From: Flavobacteriaceae bacterium
GTDB taxonomy: Bacteria > Bacteroidota > Bacteroidia > Flavobacteriales > Flavobacteriaceae
Direction of reading: 5' to 3'
Length of the DNA stretch: 10,853 nucleotides
NCBI GenBank assembly: GCA_002709185.1
Contig: PAQB01000007.1
Coordinates: 7,740-18,592 of the forward strand
Both the position numbers and the translations under genes were made by a program. Numbering within the stretch: the first letter of the stretch is position 1; each line of letters starts with the position of its first letter. A model generated the notes under the pieces. That model ran no database searches, was not told the origin of the DNA, and saw only the letters and a list, made by a program, of their open reading frames with translations. Shown piece after piece: positions 1-6,925 of this stretch.

Positions 1-150
1 AAAATCTTTTAAAACTTTAAATTTCATCTAATTTTCTATCGATGTTTGGTGACGATATATATTGGCTTCAATTCTATTAGCATTTGCTTCATATGTATCA
101 CCTGCCAACTCATATTTAGAATATTTTTGAATTCCAGATAGCACCAATTT
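1..150. other. Leader region upstream of xylB
   Basis: This A/T-rich stretch has no recognisable complete gene. No clear Shine-Dalgarno precedes the xylB ATG, as is usual in Bacteroidota. A short plus-strand frame could end at 29-31 as the tail of an upstream gene. On the minus strand a 42-codon frame runs from an ATG at 156 to a TAG at 28-30, and a second ATG at 27-25 directly follows that stop and opens a frame leaving the window. The minus-strand frames look more protein-like in composition, but I recognise neither. It is therefore unresolved whether xylB is the first gene of its operon or what lies to the left. Confidence 0.5.
122..129 (+). promoter_or_regulatory. Possible Bacteroidota -7 element for the xyl operon
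   Basis: TATTTTTG matches the Bacteroidota sigma-ABfr -7 consensus TAnnTTTG and ends 21 nt before the xylB ATG, so any transcript leader would be very short. No TTTG-type -33 element lies at the expected spacing; the nearest TTTG (83-86) is about 35 nt upstream, and the best-placed substitute is a weak CCTG at 101-104. The match may be chance in A/T-rich DNA. Confidence 0.25.
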
Positions 151-1638
151 ATGCATACAAAATATTACATAGGATTCGATTTGGGAAGTTCTTCCGTTAA
201 AGTGGCTTTAGTGGATGCAGCTAGCGGTGAAAATATTTTAAGTCTTCACGAGCCCAAAAACGAAATGTCTATTCTTTCTGAGCAAATTGATTGGGCCGAA
301 CAAGACCCTAACGATTGGTGGAAATTTGTGTGTACAGGTACAAAGCGCATCTTACAAGAATCAAAGATCGATTCTTCAAATATTGAAGCTGTTGGGATTT
401 CTTATCAAATGCACGGTTTGGTGGTTGTCGATGCCAATGGCGAACCGCTGAGGAATTCCATCATTTGGTGTGACAGTCGCGCTGTGGATATTGGTAAACA
501 AGCCTTTAAAGATTTAACCAAAGAACGCTGTGCTTCCCTTTTAAATTCCCCCGCCAATTTTACGGCCTCCAAGCTCAAATGGGTCAAAGACAATGAACCT
601 GAGTTGTATCAAAAGATTCATAAGTTTATGCTGCCAGGGGATTTTATAGCTCTAAAATTAACAGGAACCATTTCAACTACAAACAACGGCTTGTCAGAAG
701 GTATTTTCTGGGATTATGAATCGGATTCCGTTGCCAGTTGGTTACTGGATTATTTTGAATTTTCTCACGATTTGGTGCCTGATGTTGTAGAAAATTTTAC
801 ACCTCAAGCTTACATCTCAAAAAAAGCAGCAGAAGAAACTGGACTACCTGAAGGCATTCCCATTACCTACCGCGCAGGCGACCAGCCCAATAACGCTCTA
901 TCATTAAACGTATTTAATAGTGGAGAAGTTGCTGCAACTGGCGGAACCTCAGGCGTAATATATGCGGTGACTGATAATAAAAATTCTAATGAAGCAAGTC
1001 GTATCAACCATTTTGCGCATGTAAATTATTCAGCTGAAAATCCAACCATCGGAAAGCTGTTGTGCATCAATGGGGCAGGAATCATGTACCGTTGGCTGCG
1101 CAATCAAAGTTCTGCAGAATCATATGAGACCATGAATCGAAAAGCTTCCAAAATTGCCATTGGTTCTGAAGGTTTGGTGATTTTACCCTTTGGTAATGGT
1201 GCCGAACGCATGTTGGACAATACCAATGTTGGTACGCAATTTTGTAATATCAATTTAAATCAACATTCAAAAGCCCATCTATACAGAGCCGCTTTAGAAG
1301 GGATTGCCTTTTCATTTGTTTACGGGATGGAAATTCTTAAAAATGACAATGCAACCATTAAGGTCATTCGGGCGGGTAATGACAATCTTTTTAGATCCGA
1401 GATTTTCGCTAAAACTTTAGCTACGCTTATTGGTTATGAAATTGAAATTTACAATACCACAGGTGCCATTGGTGCTGCAAGAGCTGCAGGACTGACCGAT
1501 AAAGATTTTGAACGTTTTGGGAAAAATATTACCAAAAATGACCACGTGATGACGTTTAAACCTATCGAAAATAAGACCCCGTATCTCAAAGCTTACCAAA
1601 ACTGGAAAACAGAATTAGAAAAACAAATCAAAAATTAA
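151..1638 (+). CDS. xylB: Xylulokinase (FGGY family carbohydrate kinase)
   Basis: ATP-dependent cytoplasmic kinase predicted to convert D-xylulose to D-xylulose 5-phosphate, the entry point to the pentose phosphate pathway. The 495-aa length is close to that of E. coli XylB (about 484). The N-terminal FGGY half opens with the phosphate-binding loop DLGSSS (residues 10-15). The sugar-binding segment YQMHG (85-89) matches the QMHG seen in xylulokinases, and IIWCDSRA follows at 104-111. The likely catalytic aspartate is D244 in AGDQPNNAL. The C-terminal half has the ATP-phosphate motif ATGGTSG (262-268), INGAG (307-311), RAALEGIAF (379-387) and an adenosine-loop region near 407-424. The next in-frame Met is within the fold, so the ATG at 151 is the only sensible start. 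The stop is 3 nt before xylA, which supports xylulose over glycerol, gluconate or ribulose as substrate. Confidence 0.95.
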   Translation: MHTKYYIGFDLGSSSVKVALVDAASGENILSLHEPKNEMSILSEQIDWAEQDPNDWWKFVCTGTKRILQESKIDSSNIEAVGISYQMHGLVVVDANGEPLRNSIIWCDSRAVDIGKQAFKDLTKERCASLLNSPANFTASKLKWVKDNEPELYQKIHKFMLPGDFIALKLTGTISTTNNGLSEGIFWDYESDSVASWLLDYFEFSHDLVPDVVENFTPQAYISKKAAEETGLPEGIPITYRAGDQPNNALSLNVFNSGEVAATGGTSGVIYAVTDNKNSNEASRINHFAHVNYSAENPTIGKLLCINGAGIMYRWLRNQSSAESYETMNRKASKIAIGSEGLVILPFGNGAERMLDNTNVGTQFCNINLNQHSKAHLYRAALEGIAFSFVYGMEILKNDNATIKVIRAGNDNLFRSEIFAKTLATLIGYEIEIYNTTGAIGAARAAGLTDKDFERFGKNITKNDHVMTFKPIENKTPYLKAYQNWKTELEKQIKN

Positions 1639-1641
1639 ATA

Positions 1642-2967
1642 ATGATACTTACAGGAAATAAAGAATACTACAAGGGCATTAACGCCATTCAATATGAAGG
1701 TAAAGATTCAGACAATCCACTCGCTTTTAAATATTATGACCCTACACGTGTCGTAGCCGGTAAAACCATGCGTGAACATTTTAAATTCGCCATCGCCTAT
1801 TGGCATACTTTCTGTGGACAAGGTTCTGATCCTTTTGGTCCTGGGACTCAAAATTTCCCATGGGATCAATCTTCAGACCCCATTCAAGCGGCCAAAGATA
1901 AAGCCGATGCTGCTTTTGAGTTTATCACCAAAATGGGCTTCGATTATTTCTGTTTTCACGACTACGATTTGATTGCTGAAGGACCAACTTTGGCAGCTTC
2001 AGAAGCACGTCTTTCTGCGATTGTTGATTACTTGAAGCAAAAACAAAAGGATTCTGGGGTTAAACTTTTATGGGGAACGTCTAATTGTTTTTCAAATCCA
2101 CGTTTTATGAACGGCGCCGCTACCAATCCAAATTTTGATGTTGTCGCACGTGCCGGTGCACAGGTGAAATTGGCCCTAGATGCAACCATGGCGCTGGACG
2201 GAGAAAACTATGTATTCTGGGGTGGCCGAGAAGGTTATATGTCACTTTTAAATACCGATATGGGACGTGAACTTGATCACATGGGTCAATTTTTAACCAT
2301 GGCAAGGGATTACGCTAGAGCGCAAGGCTTTAAAGGCACCTTTTTCATCGAACCAAAACCGATGGAGCCCATGAAACATCAGTACGATTTTGATTCGGCC
2401 ACTGCCATTGGATTCTTAAAAGAATATGCTCTAGATAAAGACTTTAAATTAAACATTGAAGTCAATCACGCGACCTTGGCACAACACACCATGCAGCACG
2501 AATTGGCTGTAGCAGCCAAGGCCAATATGTTGGGTAGTATTGATGCCAATAGGGGCGATTATCAAAACGGTTGGGATACCGATCAATTCCCCAACAATAT
2601 ACAGGAAACCACTGAGGCTATGTTGGTTTTTCTTCAAGCTGGTGGCTTGCAAGGTGGAGGTATTAATTTTGATGCTAAAATTAGAAGAAACTCCACGGAT
2701 TTAGAAGACGTATTTTTAGCCCACATTGGTGGTGCCGATACTTTTGCACGTGCCCTAATCACGGCCGACAAAATAATGACATCTTCTCCCTATAAAAAAT
2801 TACGAGAACAGCGTTACGCATCCTTTGATTCAGGTAAAGGTGCGTCGTTTGAATCCGGTACTTTACAACTACAAGATTTGTATCAAATTGCCCTTGAAAA
2901 TGGGGAATTAGATGCACAAAGTGGAAAACAAGAATTATTTGAAAATATCATTAATCAATATATTTAA
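1642..2967 (+). CDS. xylA: Xylose isomerase
   Basis: Cytoplasmic, divalent-metal-dependent TIM-barrel enzyme interconverting D-xylose and D-xylulose. The 441 residues match the long (class II, E. coli-like, about 440 aa) form and align with it at a constant offset of +5. The catalytic pair H106/D109 lies in FHDYD. Substrate-pocket tryptophans are W54 (AYWHTF) and W193 (FWGGREGY). K239 lies in EPKP. All metal ligands are present: E237, E273, H276, D301, D312, D314 and D344. The characteristic segments [19 protein letters not shown] and GWDTDQFP are intact, so the enzyme should be active. The start is 3 nt after the xylB stop, so the two are almost certainly cotranscribed. Nothing suggests truncation or a frameshift. 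Confidence 0.98.
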   Translation: MILTGNKEYYKGINAIQYEGKDSDNPLAFKYYDPTRVVAGKTMREHFKFAIAYWHTFCGQGSDPFGPGTQNFPWDQSSDPIQAAKDKADAAFEFITKMGFDYFCFHDYDLIAEGPTLAASEARLSAIVDYLKQKQKDSGVKLLWGTSNCFSNPRFMNGAATNPNFDVVARAGAQVKLALDATMALDGENYVFWGGREGYMSLLNTDMGRELDHMGQFLTMARDYARAQGFKGTFFIEPKPMEPMKHQYDFDSATAIGFLKEYALDKDFKLNIEVNHATLAQHTMQHELAVAAKANMLGSIDANRGDYQNGWDTDQFPNNIQETTEAMLVFLQAGGLQGGGINFDAKIRRNSTDLEDVFLAHIGGADTFARALITADKIMTSSPYKKLREQRYASFDSGKGASFESGTLQLQDLYQIALENGELDAQSGKQELFENIINQYI

Positions 2968-2994
2968 AAGCAAACCAACCAAAATATATTTTTT

Positions 2995-4668
2995 ATGAAC
3001 CAATTACTTGTAGCAGCAACTTCTGTTTTAGAAGGGTTTGACTGGATTGTCCTGGCCATTTATTTTTTAGCATTGGTCGCTGTTGCGGTATGGGTTGTAA
3101 TTCAAAAAAACAACAATACTGAAGATTACTTTTTAGCTGGCCGAAATGTGGGCTGGTTTGTTATAGGCGCCTCTATTTTTGCGTCCAACATAGGATCAGA
3201 ACACGTTGTTGGTCTTGCAGGGACTGGATTTGAATCTGGAACCCCGATGGCTCATTATGAGCTTCACGCCTGGATTGTTTTATTGTTAGGCTGGTTGTTT
3301 CTACCATTTTACATAAGAAGTGGGGCCTTTACAATGCCAGAATTTTTAGAAAAACGATTTGACAGCCGCTCGCGCTGGTTTTTATCTCTTTTCTCTTTGG
3401 TTGCCTACGTACTCACAAAGGTTTCTGTGACCATTTATGCCGGTGGTATTGTTGTATCTGAATTATTGGGAATCCCATTTTGGTATGGTGCCATTGGTAT
3501 TGTAATTTTTACTGGTATTTACACAGTTATTGGGGGGATGAAAGCCGTTATATACACCGAAACACTTCAAACCATTGTTTTAATTTTAGGCGCTGTCATC
3601 ATCACTTATCTGGGATTACATGAAGTAGGGGGGTGGTCTCAGTTGCGAGAAACTGTTACAGCCGTCAGTCCAGACCATTTTAATATGTGGCGTCCCATGT
3701 CGGATCCGCAGTTTCCATGGACAGGGTTGCTCATAGGGGGCACAATTGTTGGAATTTGGTATTGGTGTACAGATCAATATATTGTGCAGCGAACTTTGGC
3801 TGCCAATAACATAAAAATTGGCCGTCGCGGTGCTATTTTTGGCGCTTATTTAAAACTGTTACCAATTTTAATCTTCTTATTACCTGGCATCATTGCTTAT
3901 GCATTGTCGATCCAAAACCCTGATATTTTCTTTGTTGAAAAAGCGGACCGCGCCTTTCCGATGCTTGTCAAAACGCTCTTACCCGTCGGATTGAAAGGGT
4001 TGGTCGCAGGTGGGTTGATGGCAGCGCTAATGAGTTCCTTAGCTTCTGTTTTCAATTCATGCTCTACCATTTTTACCATTGACATCTACAAAAAACTACA
4101 TCCAGATAAGTCCGAAAAATCCTTGCTCCAAATAGGTAAAATAGCCACAGGATTTATTGTGATTTTAGGCATTATTTGGATTCCAATTATGGAAAAAATA
4201 GGCGGTGGGGTCATGTATCAATATCTGCAAAATGTACAATCTTATATTGCACCGCCTGTAACCGCAGTTTTTTTGTTGGGTATTATTTGGAAACGCGTCA
4301 ACTCCACAGCAGCCATAACAACATTATTGGCAGGATTTTTTCTTTTGGTTATGCGTTTAGGGTCAGAGCTATATTTTCAGCCACAAATCGCTTCAGGTGA
4401 AACAGTTGCCCACGCTTTGTATGACTTTGCAACCATCAACTTTTCCCATATGGCTATTTTTATGTTTATTTTTTCTGTAATTTTATGTGTGTCCATAAGT
4501 TTATTGACCACTGCGCCCGATTATAAAACCATTGTTGGTTTGTCTTTTGGCACGCTTACGGACGAACAAAAACAAGCGCATAAAAACAGTTATGACACCA
4601 TTGATGTGGTGCTTTCAGTTGTTTTGGTTTTTCTTGTTGTCGGAATTTTATGTTACTTTACGGGCTAA
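2995..4668 (+). CDS. SLC5/SGLT-type sodium:sugar symporter (predicted xylose uptake)
   Basis: Inner-membrane solute:sodium symporter (SSS family, LeuT fold) of 557 aa with roughly 14 hydrophobic helices from about residue 16 to 555. Family landmarks are DYFLAGRN (44-51), SNIGSEHVVGLAGTG (64-78), the YTVIGGMKAVIYTETLQT region (176-193), WYWCTDQYIVQRTLAA (255-270), ALMSSLASVFNS (344-355) and SYIAPPVTAVFLLGIIWKR (416-434). Several resemble animal SGLT1 more than Vibrio vSGLT. By eye, H70, E89 and Q412 sit where human SGLT1 has H83, E102 and Q457, and S347/S348 where the Na2-site serines lie. Its place 27 nt after xylA argues for xylose as cargo, although glucose, galactose or myo-inositol carriers share this family, so substrate is inferred from context. 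The leader lacks an obvious Shine-Dalgarno. Confidence 0.9.
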   Translation: MNQLLVAATSVLEGFDWIVLAIYFLALVAVAVWVVIQKNNNTEDYFLAGRNVGWFVIGASIFASNIGSEHVVGLAGTGFESGTPMAHYELHAWIVLLLGWLFLPFYIRSGAFTMPEFLEKRFDSRSRWFLSLFSLVAYVLTKVSVTIYAGGIVVSELLGIPFWYGAIGIVIFTGIYTVIGGMKAVIYTETLQTIVLILGAVIITYLGLHEVGGWSQLRETVTAVSPDHFNMWRPMSDPQFPWTGLLIGGTIVGIWYWCTDQYIVQRTLAANNIKIGRRGAIFGAYLKLLPILIFLLPGIIAYALSIQNPDIFFVEKADRAFPMLVKTLLPVGLKGLVAGGLMAALMSSLASVFNSCSTIFTIDIYKKLHPDKSEKSLLQIGKIATGFIVILGIIWIPIMEKIGGGVMYQYLQNVQSYIAPPVTAVFLLGIIWKRVNSTAAITTLLAGFFLLVMRLGSELYFQPQIASGETVAHALYDFATINFSHMAIFMFIFSVILCVSISLLTTAPDYKTIVGLSFGTLTDEQKQAHKNSYDTIDVVLSVVLVFLVVGILCYFTG

Positions 4669-4698
4669 TGTTTTTTTAAAAAATTAACCAATTTAAAA

Positions 4699-5571
4699 AT
4701 GAAGGTATATCCTCTAGTTATTTTTTATCTTTTCTGTTTGAATTGCAGCAGATCAGACAATAGTTCTTATGATAATTCTCCGCCAAACGACCCCGACCCC
4801 ATAGGTGTGGTTCAGGAGGAAGTTTTTTACATTTCACAAAATATTGACGGTTCCAATGTCAGTCGCGAGGTGCTGCTGCACTTACCGGAAAGTTTTGATA
4901 ACACTCAGACCTATCCCGTTGTGATTGCTTTTCATGGTAACGGTGGCCAAAATGACGGGTGGATTTCTCGTTTTTCGCACTTCGTTGATAATGGTGAATT
5001 TATTGGAGTTTATCCTCAGGGGTACTTGAATTCATGGAATCTTGGGCGAGAGGCTTCCACCGCGGATGATGTAGATTTTTTCAATCAAATCATGGCGCAA
5101 CTTGAAACTTATTCCTTTTTTGATGCCTCCAGAGTCTATGGCATTGGTAGTTCAAACGGATCCGCGATGATTAATAAATTGGCCATTGAAACGCCTCATT
5201 TTACAGCCGTTGCGGCCCTAGCCAGCCAATTGATGGTTGGGACCCTTCCAGACAGTTCAACCGCAGCTGTTTCTGTACTTCAAATATGCGGCACTGCAGA
5301 TAATAACATACCTTATGAAGGGGGTATGGCTTTTATGGGTCATGATTTTTTAGGTGCTCATGAAAGTGCTTTAGCATGGGCCAATGCTTTTCATTGTAAC
5401 ACAGAGCCTGTTGTAGAAATGATGGGTGCAGATCATATTCTTACATACATAGACTGTGATTCTGGAAAAGAAATAAAATTTCATAGTATTGAAAATGGGG
5501 GTCACAATTTAAATGCGCCAAATGACCCTTTATTTTTTCATAGAATTTGGGATTTTTTAAAACGATTTTAA
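4699..5571 (+). CDS. Predicted lipoprotein esterase, CE1/LpqC-like alpha/beta hydrolase (feruloyl/acetyl-xylan esterase or PHB-depolymerase-like)
   Basis: A 290-aa exported serine hydrolase. Residues 1-16 form a short hydrophobic signal ending in C-L-N-C. C16 is a plausible lipidation site, although Asn at -1 is not the textbook Gly/Ala/Ser. A Ser/Asn/Asp/Pro-rich linker (17-37) follows. The fold shows the oxyanion-hole segment FHGNGG (78-83), YPQG (105-108), ADDVDF (122-127, typical of the COG3509 LpqC/poly-hydroxybutyrate depolymerase group), the nucleophile elbow GSSNG with S152, an acid in GTAD (D201) and the histidine in NGGH (H269). The full catalytic triad therefore appears present. 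It lies 30 nt after the sugar symporter and touches the next gene, so it probably belongs to the xylose operon. That context favours removal of feruloyl or acetyl groups from xylan fragments, but the family cannot fix the substrate. It has no T9SS domain, and the membrane face it occupies is unknown. Confidence 0.75.
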   Translation: MKVYPLVIFYLFCLNCSRSDNSSYDNSPPNDPDPIGVVQEEVFYISQNIDGSNVSREVLLHLPESFDNTQTYPVVIAFHGNGGQNDGWISRFSHFVDNGEFIGVYPQGYLNSWNLGREASTADDVDFFNQIMAQLETYSFFDASRVYGIGSSNGSAMINKLAIETPHFTAVAALASQLMVGTLPDSSTAAVSVLQICGTADNNIPYEGGMAFMGHDFLGAHESALAWANAFHCNTEPVVEMMGADHILTYIDCDSGKEIKFHSIENGGHNLNAPNDPLFFHRIWDFLKRF

Positions 5572-5574
5572 GTG

Positions 5575-6780
5575 ATGAAACAATTGTTATATTTTTGCAA
5601 AACTCTATTCATATGCCTTGTGTTTTTACAATCAGCATTTATGATGGCACAAAGTTATATCACTATTGAAGGGGTGGTGTACGACGAATACAATTACCCC
5701 GTTCCATACGCCTCAGTCGGTATTGTTGCAAAGAATATTGGCACCAGCTCAACAGAAGACGGTGGATTTAAATTTATCGTCACCAATGATGAATTGTCAG
5801 ATACCATAGAAATTTCTTCAATAGGATTTCAATCACTTGAAATAACAGTACAGGATTTTATAGCTTTAACAGATAAAACTTTTGTTTTGAAAGAAATGAT
5901 TACAGAGTTAGGGGAGGTTTCCATTGAAAACCCCAAGGACATTGTCAAAAAGGCAGTCAAGAAATTAAAAGAAAACACCATAAGTAAAAAGCATAAACTA
6001 GGTCTTTTGTACAGACGTTGGTCTGTAGAAGATAACATTTGTCGTTATTTTATTGAGCAGTATATGGATGTTTTAGACCGGGGTCCTTCTTCTTATTTAA
6101 TGGATTTTGATGTCCAACATAGCCGCAACTCTTCCGACTATCGTTTCATAAGAAATGAGCAGGACCGACATGCCATCAAATATATGGAGCACAATAACCC
6201 GTTGCGAAATGGTCCTCCAATGTCTACATACTCTTGGAAAAAAATAGACGATACTTTTTATGCAAATGAGGATGTTATTGTTTTACAAGGCACTAAGCCC
6301 AATGGAAATTACATTACATTTTATATTGGTTTTGACACCCTAAAAATATATAAAATTGAGAAAAACTCAACCGCTATGAAAATTGGTAAGAGCCTGACAG
6401 CCCTTTGGATTTACAAAAATAACAACCGAGGTAAATTATATTTGAGTTATCATAAACGTCAATGGGAGGGAGCGGTTCGAACTCCCGATCACGTTGCACG
6501 CGCCATGCGGCAGGCCGGAGAAAAAGAACGCAACTATATCCCCATTTCTTATCGTCACGAAATCTTCGTATTGGACCTTGATAATGGTGAGAGTAAAATT
6601 AAATTTCAAGGGGAATTTGAACAAAAGGATATGACTTTATATAAGATTCCATACGACCACGACTTTTGGAAAAACGTGAGTATCCCACCAGAAACAAAAT
6701 TTTACAAGAAAAACATTGGTGAGTTGGAATCCTTGTATGATGTTCCCATCAAAACACAGTTTGAATATTCCAACCGCTGA
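5575..6780 (+). CDS. Secreted protein with carboxypeptidase regulatory-like (CarboxypepD_reg) domain, function unknown
   Basis: A 401-aa protein with a signal peptide: hydrophobic core at about 9-24, likely cleaved near MAQ (24-26). Residues about 30-107 are a carboxypeptidase regulatory-like beta-sandwich, recognisable from the pattern GVVYDEYNYPVPYASV, then IGTSSTEDGGF, then DTIEISSIGFQSL. This module usually sits at the front of Bacteroidota outer-membrane proteins. After a TELGEVSI junction (110-117), a Lys-rich stretch (NPKDIVKKAVKKLKEN) leads into an unrecognised 270-residue region. The arrangement recalls the start of DUF5686-type proteins, but the protein is much shorter and I see no C-terminal barrel, TonB plug or T9SS domain. 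A GTG at 5572 directly follows the esterase stop; I chose the adjacent ATG at 5575 as the better start. It is probably the last gene of the xylose operon; a role in envelope handling of xylan products is only inferred from position. Confidence 0.75.
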   Translation: MKQLLYFCKTLFICLVFLQSAFMMAQSYITIEGVVYDEYNYPVPYASVGIVAKNIGTSSTEDGGFKFIVTNDELSDTIEISSIGFQSLEITVQDFIALTDKTFVLKEMITELGEVSIENPKDIVKKAVKKLKENTISKKHKLGLLYRRWSVEDNICRYFIEQYMDVLDRGPSSYLMDFDVQHSRNSSDYRFIRNEQDRHAIKYMEHNNPLRNGPPMSTYSWKKIDDTFYANEDVIVLQGTKPNGNYITFYIGFDTLKIYKIEKNSTAMKIGKSLTALWIYKNNNRGKLYLSYHKRQWEGAVRTPDHVARAMRQAGEKERNYIPISYRHEIFVLDLDNGESKIKFQGEFEQKDMTLYKIPYDHDFWKNVSIPPETKFYKKNIGELESLYDVPIKTQFEYSNR

Positions 6781-6793
6781 TTCCATTGATATT

Positions 6794-6820
6794 GTTAATC
6801 AAAATCATATTTTGATTAAC
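6794..6820 (+). terminator. Perfect inverted repeat after the xyl operon: possible terminator or operator
   Basis: Arms GTTAATCAAAAT (6794-6805) and ATTTTGATTAAC (6809-6820) are perfectly complementary across a 3-nt loop (CAT), starting 13 nt after the last operon stop codon. The stem is A/T-rich and is not followed at once by a T-run (the next run is TTTTTT at 6832-6837), so it is a weak fit to a classic intrinsic terminator. It could equally be a dimeric regulator site upstream of the next gene. Confidence 0.45.
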
Positions 6821-6835
6821 GTTTCATCCTATTTT

Positions 6836-6853
6836 TTAAACACTTTATCGATT
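6836..6853 (+). promoter_or_regulatory. Shared 18-bp upstream element, copy 1
   Basis: TTAAACACTTTATCGATT is identical to a stretch at 9937-9954. It ends 72 nt before the ATG of the first modular secreted protein, while the other copy ends 68 nt before the ATG of the second. The conserved distance in otherwise diverged non-coding DNA suggests a common promoter part or regulator site, or a retained piece of a duplicated upstream region. Confidence 0.5.
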
Positions 6854-6870
6854 TTCTATAAACATATATC

Positions 6871-6878
6871 TAATTTTG
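6871..6878 (+). promoter_or_regulatory. Possible -7 promoter element for the first secreted protein gene
   Basis: TAATTTTG is a full match to the Bacteroidota -7 consensus TAnnTTTG, lying 47 nt upstream of the ATG and 17 nt downstream of the shared 18-bp element. No exact TTTG -33 box is present; TTTA at 6844-6847, within the shared element, is 23 nt upstream and may stand in for it. The second gene has no equally good -7 at the same place, which weakens the assignment. Confidence 0.35.
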
Positions 6879-6925
6879 ACATTATATGGTTTAATTTTAA
6901 AAAACAATTAATACAAGCCATCATT

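Noticed and set aside
405..593. Minus-strand frame inside xylB, and similar short frames inside xylA, the symporter, the CarboxypepD_reg gene and the 956-aa gene
   Set aside because: All lie opposite or out of phase with well-supported coding sequence and show no domain or start context of their own.
151..1638. FGGY kinase as glycerol, gluconate or ribulose kinase
   Set aside because: The QMHG sugar-binding segment and the 3-nt spacing to xylA favour xylulokinase.
5572..5574. GTG start for the CarboxypepD_reg protein
   Set aside because: An ATG follows immediately at 5575 and gives the same signal peptide; it is the more likely start. GTG cannot be strictly excluded.
6716..6925. In-frame upstream extension of the 956-aa protein to an ATG at 6716
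   Set aside because: It overlaps the end of the preceding gene, runs through the palindrome and leader, and would place 70 unrelated residues before a clear signal peptide.
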